DNA of 64,000 nucleotides from Planctomycetaceae bacterium. Its GTDB lineage: Bacteria; Planctomycetota; Phycisphaerae; SM23-33. The position numbers and the translations under genes are program-made. Every line of letters starts with the position of its first letter. The stretch's first letter is position 1. This document shows, in pieces, positions 18,301-25,252 of the stretch. The stretch lies in the NCBI GenBank assembly GCA_039680605.1, contig JBDKTA010000044.1, positions 124,001 to 188,000 of the forward strand. The letters are read 5' to 3'. The notes under the pieces were generated by a model. The model did no database searches. It saw only the letters and a program-made list of their open reading frames with translations, and was not told the DNA's origin.

Positions 18301-20635
18301 AGACGACCTGAGCGGCCGCGGCCGCGCCCTTGCTCGTAGCGCGGAAGTTGAGGCCGTTCTTGAACTGCCTTCCGGCCACAGCGGGAACTCTGTTCCTGAA
18401 GAATCCCTCGGAACATTTGCCGAAGGTCGGCGGAACTCTGGCGTCTTCGGAGGCGCCCTTGACCCAGGTGACGCCGGCCAGTTCGACGTCGGGGACCATC
18501 GCGGGGTCTTCTTTCGCCGGGGCGGGCTTCTTCGCCGGGGCCTTGGGCTGGGTGCGGCTCGCGGCTGCCTTGCCGTATTCGTCTGCAAGCTTGAGCATGC
18601 GATCTTTTGCCGCATCGCTGATCTGCGGCGTCTGGGCCAGCCGCTTGTACCACTCCTCTACCTGCGAGCACTGGGCGTCGGACAGGCTCGACCGGTCGAG
18701 GGTCGCCAGGATGAACGTTTCGGCGTCGGCGGCGGGCAGATGTTCTGCCCAGCGGGCGGCGGAGTCCTTGTCGTCCAGCTCGACCCAGCAGATGTGGAAG
18801 ATTCGCTCGGCCGCACCCGGATCGCCGCCGTGAGCCTTGGCCCGCAGAGCGACGAGTTCCTTGCACAGCGCCTCGGCGGCGGCAGCTTGCTTGACCAGCG
18901 GCTCGGTTTGCGTGGTGAGGAAGATGGCAGCCGCGGCGGTGTTGGCCTGGGCGGCATACTTCTGAGCCCGCGCCTGGTTGCCCTCGGCGAGGCTTTGTTT
19001 GGCCATCGCCGTCAGCAGGGCGATGAGCCGTCGGGTGAGTTTGTCTTTATCCTGCGGGGCGTCGGTTCGTTCTATGCGGGCGCGAAGCAGCGCCGCCATC
19101 CACTCGCCGGCGGCGCCGTCGGGGCCTTCGACAACCGCCAGCACCTGCGCCGCCTGCCAGGCGCCGGCGTCGCCGGCGGGGTCCTTCATCGCCGCCGGAA
19201 TCGCCGCCTTCAGCAGCGCCGTGCGGAACGCCGGCCAGGGCGAGGTCGCCGGATGGGCCGCCGCCGCTACCAGCTCGCGAGCCCAGGCCGCCGCCGCGGC
19301 GGCGTCGGAAGCCGTCGTCCGCCCCAGCAGCGGCAGGATGTCCCATTCCCCGGCGTCGCCGCTGATCTGGCGGCGGGCCGTCGCGGTCGCCGCGGCGGGG
19401 GCCCACTGGCGCGCCGACCACTGCGCGCGGAACGTCTGGGCGAGCTTGGCGCTGTGCTGACGCAGGAGGGCGTCAGTGGCCGCGGAACTCTCGCCGAGGC
19501 GCTTGAGGTCGTCGATCTTGGCCAGGGCGGCGGCGTAGCGTCCGGCTTCGAGGTCCTTGGGCACCTCGTCGAGAACGAGCTTGCGCTGCAGGGCGCGGAT
19601 GCTCTCGCTGAGGCGCGCCACCAGCGGGTCCTGACCGGCGAGGATCTGCACGCCCTTGAGCAAGGCGATGGCCTGGGAGGCATTGCCGGCCGCCACGGCA
19701 GAGTCGATCTGGCGGGTCAGAACCTCCAGAGCCTGGGCGCGAAGCGCCGGCGCGCCGGACCCGTCGCCCTGCAGTTTTTCGGCGGCGGTGAGTTTCTGGG
19801 CGGCCTGTTCGTAGTGCCCTTCCCTCAGGGCCGCGGCGGCCTCGTCGACCAGCACCGCGCCCTGGGCGCGGAGGCGCAGTTGCGCGGGCAGCGGATCGGC
19901 CTTCTTAATCTGCTGGGCCTGGTCCAACTCGGCCAAGGCTCCTTTGGGGTTGCCCTTTTCGATCAGGTCGCGCGCCGCGGCAATGTGGGCGTCGAACTGC
20001 GAGTCGGTTTTCGACCGCATCATTGCCGGAAGCAGCACGAACGCGAAAATCGCCGCGGCGCCGGCGATGACCATCGCGACGATGCCCGCAGTGACCTTGC
20101 GCCGCCATTTGCCGGCGATGCGCTCGGCTTCGGCGTCCATGTGGCGGATGATCTTGAGGGCCTCGCTCTCGCCGATACCGACAGCCGCCGCTTCGGCGAC
20201 CAGCAGGCGTTCCTCGTGCGCGTCCATGGACCACTTGAGCAGGTGGCTTCTCAGGCGGCGGACGAAGATGTCGCGAGGCTTCCGGCTGCGCTTGGCATCC
20301 GGGGCGTCGGCCGGCGCCGCGACGGCGGGGGAACTCGCCGGCGCCGACACGCCCAGCGCCGCGGCCAGCGTCTGGTCGTAGCGCAGCTTCTGCTCGGGGT
20401 TGACCAGCCGCACGCGTGCGGCGGCCAGTTCGTTCATCATGTTCTGAACGGCCTGGCGTTTGGCGCGGTCGGGGTGGAGGGCGTACTGGTCGAGCTTGTC
20501 CATGCGGCGTCGGACGGCTTGCTCGATGGCGTCCTGGTCCTGGCAGAAAGGCTTGACGCCCAGCAGCGTATAGTGGTCGACGGGGCGGGGGCCCGCCGCG
20601 ATCCCCAACCACAATGTGTAAAGGTCTTGTGACAA
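15365..20635 (-). CDS. Giant J-like/TM/NPCBM x2/beta-helix-like protein
   Basis: A 1756-residue protein. The N-terminus resembles a DnaJ J-domain: DHYTLLGV at 20-27, His54-Pro55-Asp56, and LRYDQTL near 85-90. One membrane span follows (about 181-204), so the J-like part is cytoplasmic and about 1550 residues are outside. Long Ala-rich helical repeats of TPR type occupy about 205-690 and 1060-1440. Two NPCBM-type carbohydrate-binding domains lie at about 710-885 and 892-1042; the second has the canonical YPRGLGLHAPARVTYEL. The C-terminal part (about 1440-1700) is Thr/Val/Gly-rich and looks like a beta-helix. The open frame begins with TTG at 20635, with AGGA nine bases upstream. The first ATG (residue 45) would cut the J-like domain, so I keep TTG. 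It may link cytoplasmic events to wall or envelope glycans. The combination is unusual. Confidence 0.8.
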   Translation of the reverse strand: MSQDLYTLWLGIAAGPRPVDHYTLLGVKPFCQDQDAIEQAVRRRMDKLDQYALHPDRAKRQAVQNMMNELAAARVRLVNPEQKLRYDQTLAAALGVSAPASSPAVAAPADAPDAKRSRKPRDIFVRRLRSHLLKWSMDAHEERLLVAEAAAVGIGESEALKIIRHMDAEAERIAGKWRRKVTAGIVAMVIAGAAAIFAFVLLPAMMRSKTDSQFDAHIAAARDLIEKGNPKGALAELDQAQQIKKADPLPAQLRLRAQGAVLVDEAAAALREGHYEQAAQKLTAAEKLQGDGSGAPALRAQALEVLTRQIDSAVAAGNASQAIALLKGVQILAGQDPLVARLSESIRALQRKLVLDEVPKDLEAGRYAAALAKIDDLKRLGESSAATDALLRQHSAKLAQTFRAQWSARQWAPAAATATARRQISGDAGEWDILPLLGRTTASDAAAAAAWARELVAAAAHPATSPWPAFRTALLKAAIPAAMKDPAGDAGAWQAAQVLAVVEGPDGAAGEWMAALLRARIERTDAPQDKDKLTRRLIALLTAMAKQSLAEGNQARAQKYAAQANTAAAAIFLTTQTEPLVKQAAAAEALCKELVALRAKAHGGDPGAAERIFHICWVELDDKDSAARWAEHLPAADAETFILATLDRSSLSDAQCSQVEEWYKRLAQTPQISDAAKDRMLKLADEYGKAAASRTQPKAPAKKPAPAKEDPAMVPDVELAGVTWVKGASEDARVPPTFGKCSEGFFRNRVPAVAGRQFKNGLNFRATSKGAAAAAQVVYDLDPKWKAFVAQVGLDDISSLRNPTNAGPCIAEVFIDDKSVFKSRPLEPGAEAVPVVVVIPPESKRIRLTAEISSSRTRCFVTWGNPGFQLTLKAVPAPATAAAATKVSSRPVPPAPTVFLGDLKPVEASTLWGAVTADHSPLDNQPLRIAGTEYPRGLGLHAPARVTYELTAGYKSFVARVGVHTHAIKALDGTLGGSIVASVLIDGKIVDRSGVLRYADPPWNVNVPIPAGAKQITLVTTSAGDASNPDLADWAVAGFVTNATAPKTPAQPPADPSQTPSKALQEILAALDAAQYDAAAAKAAAFRQPNPASGELDAAIAPWVRRTSTAFINALNAKAPPAYQQAATLARAVRAVTAPDAPYNVNLLMGLEGAAQSGPEPSLELARKLLEAAAALTGEPELASALRLAAYDRALAHPENLEQAQKLLADLAAAHRTEYQPKLLPAFRKNYESLPAGNAKLTAGLSLVALLMDVGSAAIVAGQWDHAAKAYEEAQALAPGVESPHQREIQLRLKLVRSRQTYITQAAEAAQALELAEPDTASTLRKRLFTLHYVELGDVANAAAYADADEANIEPQRLMALPIKDLAPEQFAALERWHRDLGAAENVSQTGAERMAAKAAEYARRRRALLMARPLVINNATIQAAMDNFKETRVVATALTVNGLKQALAPKGAGTLIVGGQREVNLQVGARPDGACAASLDLSGLARLFANLDEMTVGLGRRAPADTAHATGQAALKLAPISVVQAEKIIVGRAVGAAGEGMSGTLDLAADTTLQANSIEIASGPAAQGALTLPKSARLRLRGRNGGNTPVKITLGAGAADAATPASAVLDLGGGWTDARISTLETAPQGSHAAAAVTMGIGTVEADAIILRKGADASRPTTLTLAGTTLLVNKTLTIEEGAVVTLAPPDPAAAAPAQAAAAPAAPAKASLRMPANGETNRTLLENYIKTGQITAAAPSTLTIRQEEQHLIVEPKP

Positions 20636-20808
20636 CCTGGCCAGTCCTGGCGCCGCCGGCGCTGGGCAATAATCCTTCTTCAGCTAAAATACCCCATGTG
20701 GCGCCCCAGTGAAAGCGCTAACCGGCGGCACAGGCAATGGGGGCAATAAGACCTATGGGACGCACAGATTCTATGCATTCTGCGGGCAGATCGTTAGAAT
20801 GAGTTATC
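20636..20808. other. Divergent intergenic region upstream of msrB and the giant gene
   Basis: This 173-base gap must hold both promoters. TAGAAT at 20793-20798 is a possible -10 for msrB, but I see no matching -35. No RNA gene is visible. Confidence 0.35.
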
Positions 20809-21216
20809 ATGAACTTCCCCGTTAAGAAGACAGACCAGCAGTGGCGCGAGCAACTGTCCCAGCAGGAATTCCGCATCGCCCGCAAAGCCGCCACTGAACC
20901 GCCCTTCACCGGCAAGTACTGGAACACCAAAACCCCCGGCGTTTATCACTGCGTCTGCTGCGACCAACCGCTCTTCGACTCGTCCACCAAGTACGACAGC
21001 GGCACCGGCTGGCCGAGTTTCTATCAGCCCGTCGACCCGGCCAGCGTGGTTCTCGTCGAGGATCTTTCTGAAGGCATGGTGCGCACCGAAGTGCTGTGCA
21101 GCCGCTGCGGCGCCCACCAGGGGCACGTCTTCCCCGACGGTCCCAAACCCACCGGCCAACGCTACTGCATGAACTCGGCTTCGCTGAAGCTGCACCCGGC
21201 GGACAAGGCGGGCTGA
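20809..21216 (+). CDS. msrB: Peptide-methionine (R)-S-oxide reductase
   Basis: A 135-residue MsrB, the standard single-domain length. It reduces the R epimer of methionine sulfoxide in proteins, using thioredoxin. The structural zinc is held by two CxxC pairs, Cys48/Cys51 (CVCC) and Cys97/Cys100 (CSRC). The catalytic Cys120 is in the signature GQRYCMN, with the conserved GTGWPSF upstream. No signal peptide is present, so it works in the cytoplasm. It is a lone gene, convergent with the GspF operon, whose last stop codon lies about 22 bases beyond its own. Confidence 0.95.
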   Translation: MNFPVKKTDQQWREQLSQQEFRIARKAATEPPFTGKYWNTKTPGVYHCVCCDQPLFDSSTKYDSGTGWPSFYQPVDPASVVLVEDLSEGMVRTEVLCSRCGAHQGHVFPDGPKPTGQRYCMNSASLKLHPADKAG

Positions 21217-21238
21217 GCCCGAGCAGCTCAAAGGGCAT

Positions 21239-22663
21239 TTATTTGCCCGACATCGCGATCAGTTGGATCATCGGCAGGAATATGCTCAAGACTACCATCC
21301 CTGTCCAGCAGCCCAGGATGAGGACCATGACCGGCCAGAGGACGCTGTTGAGCACATTAAGGCGATAAGCATAGCGGCTGCGGCAAATGCCTTCGATGGC
21401 TTCAAGTGTGGAAATGGCTTGATTGGAGCCGTTCTCGGTGTCGAAGGCCCAGGCCAGCGGCGCGGAAAGCCCGGCCTTTCGCGCAGCCGGGGCGGGAAGT
21501 TGCCCGGCGCTCGTATCGCGATGCCACCTCTTGAGGCCGCTGCGCCAGCGGGTGTTGATGTCCAGCGTCATGGCGTTGGCGATGCCTTCATCCAGCGGTC
21601 GCCCGGCTTGCAGCGTCACGCGCAAGGCCTGGGCCGTCGAGAGCAGGCAGCGGTTGCGTTCGAACCATCCCAGCCCGGGCAGATACCACCTGAACAGATC
21701 AGTCGCAGCCAGAGGAAATTCGAGCATTCGGCGCAGCCACGGTCGGAACCAACTGAATAGCGAGATCGACGAAAAGCCCGCCACGACCACGGCCAGAAGA
21801 AGCAAGATGCCGGTGATCAAGGGGTTTCGCTCGAAAATGAATTTCGTTATGACCGGCAGGTTTCTGGTCATCTTGGAAAAGATAGCTTCGAACTTGGGCA
21901 TGACGACAATGCCCACCATTTGCAGAACGAAGGCCGTAATGGCCAGAACAACGGCCACATAGGTTACGGCGCTGGGCCTCATCCGGCGATGCTCGCGGGC
22001 GGCGCGGGTGTAGTCGGCCTGAAGGCTCTGGAGATACGCCGGCAATTGCCCCAGTCGTTCGGCCATCGCCAGCCCCGCCAGAACGTTTACGGGGCAATTG
22101 GGATATGCGCCCTTCACCGCCTGGCTTAGAGGCAGGCCTTGCCAGAGCAAGGCTCCGGTCCCGCGCAGCACCGCGGCGATACGGTCTTCTCGTCCCTCGG
22201 CAGCCAGTTGCGTTGTTACCGTCAGCGGAAGGTTCTGTCGCACTCCGGCGGCGAGGGTCGTGATCAAGTCGACCGTCAGCGCGTCGCGGGAGCGTTTGGC
22301 GTAGAGAATCCACAGCACCACCGCCAGCACGAACAGCACCGGCCCGTAGGGCGGGGGCGTCGCCAGGAATCCGCCGGCCAGATTCAGCACCCACATGCCC
22401 ACCAGGATGATCAGTTCCGCTTTGGCCACCCGGTGGTGCCACTGGTTGGCCCCGCCCCCCCGGCGCGTGGATAACACCAGCACCGGAACAATGATGAGGA
22501 TTCCCAGCATCGCCAGGGCGGGCGCTAACCCGACGAACTGGCCGCCGGCCACTGCCGCCGCCACCAGCAACGGCGGGCAAGCCAGCACCGCGATCTTCGG
22601 CCGGCGCAGCGAAAGAGTTACGCATGCCGCCAGCACCACCGGGATGAGCAGGCTCCACCACAT
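21239..22663 (-). CDS. GspF-like secretion membrane protein, long form
   Basis: A 474-residue protein. About 110 N-terminal residues form several hydrophobic segments with a Gly-rich cytoplasmic loop. They precede a T2SSF-type core: a helical repeat region near 130-240, then AITAFVLQMVGIVVMPKFEAIFSKM, and a second repeat at 330-440 followed by a final membrane span. It therefore belongs to the inner-membrane platform family of type II secretion and type IV pili (GspF/PilC) but carries an extra N-terminal membrane domain. It is the last gene of a three-gene operon, 12 bases after the canonical GspF. Two different F proteins per ATPase suggest a heteromeric platform, or that one is regulatory. 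Confidence 0.75.
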   Translation of the reverse strand: MWWSLLIPVVLAACVTLSLRRPKIAVLACPPLLVAAAVAGGQFVGLAPALAMLGILIIVPVLVLSTRRGGGANQWHHRVAKAELIILVGMWVLNLAGGFLATPPPYGPVLFVLAVVLWILYAKRSRDALTVDLITTLAAGVRQNLPLTVTTQLAAEGREDRIAAVLRGTGALLWQGLPLSQAVKGAYPNCPVNVLAGLAMAERLGQLPAYLQSLQADYTRAAREHRRMRPSAVTYVAVVLAITAFVLQMVGIVVMPKFEAIFSKMTRNLPVITKFIFERNPLITGILLLLAVVVAGFSSISLFSWFRPWLRRMLEFPLAATDLFRWYLPGLGWFERNRCLLSTAQALRVTLQAGRPLDEGIANAMTLDINTRWRSGLKRWHRDTSAGQLPAPAARKAGLSAPLAWAFDTENGSNQAISTLEAIEGICRSRYAYRLNVLNSVLWPVMVLILGCWTGMVVLSIFLPMIQLIAMSGK

Positions 22664-22675
22664 CGTGTTTTGGCC

Positions 22676-23881
22676 TCAGAACTGCTTGCCTATGTTCTGC
22701 AACAGTTCGATGTACGGGGCGAACATCGCGAAGACGCACAGGCCCACCATCAGGCCCACCAACAGCAGCAGCATTGGCATCATGGCCGCCTGCAGGCGCG
22801 ACTGGTGGGCCTCGGTCTGGTGTACATACATCTCGGCCAGCCCGTAGAGCGTGTCGGGCAGATCATTGCGGCGGCTGCCGAGCTGCAGGGAATACAGGAA
22901 GAACCCGGGGATCACGGTGCAATGTCGGCCGGCCTGGACGATATCCTGCCCCTGGTCGATCTGCCGGGCGGCTTCCTGTGCTTCGGTCTCGATGACCTCG
23001 CTGCCCGAGGCTGCCCCCGCCAGTCGCAGGCAGTCGCTCATGGTATGTCCAGCGCTGACGAGCACCGCCATCGCGTCGGCCATCCGCGCCAGCATTCCGC
23101 TCCGGCAGGCGCGTCCGATGACGGGAAAGCCCAGCAGCGAGCGTTCCAGCGTCATCCTGCCGACCCGCGTGCTTCGCAGCGCCAACCCCACCACGACCGT
23201 CAGCACAATCACGCAGGCGATAGAGAGCCAGATGGGGCCCAACTGTTCCGACAGCGTCAGCATCGTTCGCGTATAGAACGGCAAGGCCCCGCCGCCGTGC
23301 AAGCCCTGGAACGACCGGGAAAACTCCGGAGTGACCCAATACAGCACGGCCGTCACCACCCCCGCGGCGATCGCCAGCACCGTCAGCGGATACGTCACGG
23401 CTTCCCAGACGATCCGCCGCGTGGTGCCCGACATTTCGACGTGGCGGTTGAGGCTGGTGAGCATTTCCGCCAGTCGGCCGGTGCTGATGCCCGCGCGCAA
23501 GATCTGGCCGTATAGCGGCGGAAAGAACTGGCGGTGTTTGTTGAAGGCTTCCTCAATGGTCGCTCCGGCTTCCAGATCAGCCGCAAGTTGCTCGACGAGT
23601 TTGCGAACGCGCGCCGAGGACACGTCGCCTGCCAACTCGCGCAGCGAACGCTCCAGCGGAAGCCCCGCTCCGGCGATGGCAGCCAGTTGCCGGTTGAACA
23701 GCAGAAACTCGCTGCGACCGATCGGCGTGGCCAACCGCTTGCTCGCCTGCACCGACAGCGCGCTGACCGTCAGGTTCATCCCCTGCAACTGCTCGCGGGC
23801 GTGCAGGTCCGAGTCGGCATCGATCGTCCCGAGCATGCTCCGCCCCGATTCGGTCAGGGCCTGGTATTCATACGTGGCCAT
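22676..23881 (-). CDS. GspF/PilC-type inner-membrane platform protein
   Basis: A 401-residue protein of standard GspF length. The N-terminal MATYEYQALTESGRSMLGTIDADS is the usual T2SSF opening. Two T2SSF helical domains follow, each with a membrane span: the first near 60-190 (FNRQLAAIAGAGLPLERSLRELAGD), the second near 260-390, ending in LLLLVGLMVGLCVFAMFAPYI. It sits in the inner membrane and links the ATPase to pseudopilus assembly. Its ATG shares one base with the ATPase stop (TAATG), and GGGGAG lies five bases upstream, so translation is probably coupled. Confidence 0.87.
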   Translation of the reverse strand: MATYEYQALTESGRSMLGTIDADSDLHAREQLQGMNLTVSALSVQASKRLATPIGRSEFLLFNRQLAAIAGAGLPLERSLRELAGDVSSARVRKLVEQLAADLEAGATIEEAFNKHRQFFPPLYGQILRAGISTGRLAEMLTSLNRHVEMSGTTRRIVWEAVTYPLTVLAIAAGVVTAVLYWVTPEFSRSFQGLHGGGALPFYTRTMLTLSEQLGPIWLSIACVIVLTVVVGLALRSTRVGRMTLERSLLGFPVIGRACRSGMLARMADAMAVLVSAGHTMSDCLRLAGAASGSEVIETEAQEAARQIDQGQDIVQAGRHCTVIPGFFLYSLQLGSRRNDLPDTLYGLAEMYVHQTEAHQSRLQAAMMPMLLLLVGLMVGLCVFAMFAPYIELLQNIGKQF

Positions 23882-25026
23882 TAGTTCTCCCCATCGTCAC
23901 TGCGGCCGCAAACCCGCAGCAGTTCCTCGCGCGTCGTCACCCCGGTCTGCACCAGGTGCATTCCGTTCTGCCGCAGATTCATGTGCCCTTTGCGGGTCAG
24001 GAGATCGCGCAGCGTGTCGATATCGGCTTTGGCCAGCAGCGCCCGCCGCAGGTCGCCGTCGAGTTGGATCATCTCCGCGATGAGCGCGCGGCCGGAGAAC
24101 CCGGTGCCCAGACAGCACGGGCACTGAGGGTCACCGCCGCGGCAAGCGGCGCAAAGGCGGCGCAGCAGCCGTTGATTGATCACCCCAGAGATGCTCGATG
24201 TCACCTGGTACGCCTCGACGCCCATTTCGAGCAATCGCAGCAAGGCTGAGGCCGGGCTGCCGCTGTGCATCGTGCTCAGCAGCAGATGGCCGGTCAGTCC
24301 CGCTTCGACGGCGATGCGGGCGGTCTCGGCGTCGCGGATCTCGCCGATCATGAGCACTTCCGGGTCCTGCCGCAGCAGCGACCGCAGCGCCACCGGAAAT
24401 GTCATCTCTCCGTAGGGACCGATCTGCACCTGCGTGGCGCCGGGCAAATGCCGCTCGACCGGGTCTTCCAGCGTCACGACGCTGCGGCCGGGGAATCGCT
24501 GCAGAATGTGCCGCACGATCGCCGCCAGCGTGGTGCTCTTGCCGCTGCCGGCCGGTCCGGTCATCAGCAGCACCCCCTGGTTCTGCTCGGCGATGCCCTC
24601 CAGCACCGACGTGATAGCCGCGGGCAGACCCAGGCTTGCCAGATCGTCCAGTGACTGGTCCTGCTGGAAGATCCGCACCACCGCCCGCTGCCCGTGGATG
24701 GTCGGGAAAATCGCCAGGCGCTTGTCCTGCACGCCGGACCCGCCGGGAGAGGCAATGCGCCCTTCCTGTGGAATGTCCGTGCGGTACGTGAGCAATCCGC
24801 CCATCACCTTCAGCCGCGCGATGATGTTCTCGGCCACGCTGCGAGGGAGTTCCTCAATGGTCTTGAGCACGCCATCGAGTCGCAGTCGGACCTGCATGCC
24901 GCCGGCGGTGGGCTCAAAATGCACATCGCTGGCGGCGACGGCGGTAGCCTTGGCGAGGATTTCATCGACGATAGCAACGACATCCTGCGCACCAGTGGGG
25001 AACGATCTGGAATCGGCCTCTGTCAT
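23881..25026 (-). CDS. GspE/PilB-type secretion ATPase, short form
   Basis: A 381-residue ATPase that powers assembly of a pseudopilus or pilus. Walker A GPAGSGKST is at about 157-165 and the Walker B region (VLMIGEIRD) at about 224-232. The Asp box (TLEDPVE) and His box (STMHS) are in place. A zinc-type tetracysteine lies at about 292-305 (CAAC then CPCC). The N-terminal GspE_N domains of typical 500-570-residue relatives are missing, so contact with GspL- or PilM-like partners may be different or absent. I use the ATG at 25026; a TTG 15 bases upstream is possible. It heads the E-F-F operon. Secretin, GspG and prepilin peptidase are not nearby, although one pseudopilin is at 4.4 kb. Confidence 0.87.
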   Translation of the reverse strand: MTEADSRSFPTGAQDVVAIVDEILAKATAVAASDVHFEPTAGGMQVRLRLDGVLKTIEELPRSVAENIIARLKVMGGLLTYRTDIPQEGRIASPGGSGVQDKRLAIFPTIHGQRAVVRIFQQDQSLDDLASLGLPAAITSVLEGIAEQNQGVLLMTGPAGSGKSTTLAAIVRHILQRFPGRSVVTLEDPVERHLPGATQVQIGPYGEMTFPVALRSLLRQDPEVLMIGEIRDAETARIAVEAGLTGHLLLSTMHSGSPASALLRLLEMGVEAYQVTSSISGVINQRLLRRLCAACRGGDPQCPCCLGTGFSGRALIAEMIQLDGDLRRALLAKADIDTLRDLLTRKGHMNLRQNGMHLVQTGVTTREELLRVCGRSDDGEN

Positions 25027-25126
25027 AAAGGAACCCGCCAATCAGAGAAAGACGGAATGAGCGTAACTCTGCGGCAGCCGATTATCAAGCTGCAACTCCG
25101 CCGTGTGGTGCAAGAGGCTCAAGAGG

Positions 25127-25233
25127 GGGTGCCGTGGCGGGAGGGCTTTAGCCCGACAGCCACGACGGTTGGGGGGCGGCGAGTCCGGGGATCGTGGCTT
25201 TCCGAGCCTGCGGCCCTGCGCGCCACGGCACCC
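25127..25233. repeat. Multi-hairpin element bounded by 13-bp inverted repeats
   Basis: GGGTGCCGTGGCG (25127-25139) and its exact reverse complement (25221-25233) bound the element. Inside are AGCCACGA / TCGTGGCT (25158-25165 and 25192-25199) and a small stem GGGCTTTAGCCC (25143-25154). It occupies the gap between the GspE start and the beta-helix gene stop, with no gene in it. Confidence 0.75.
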
Positions 25234-25252
25234 GGGACGCGCACCCTGCTGG

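Noticed and set aside
18740-20632. Plus-strand frame opposite the giant J-like/NPCBM gene
   Set aside because: Low-complexity Gly/Arg/Gln composition and no recognisable domain; it is the complement of the real gene.
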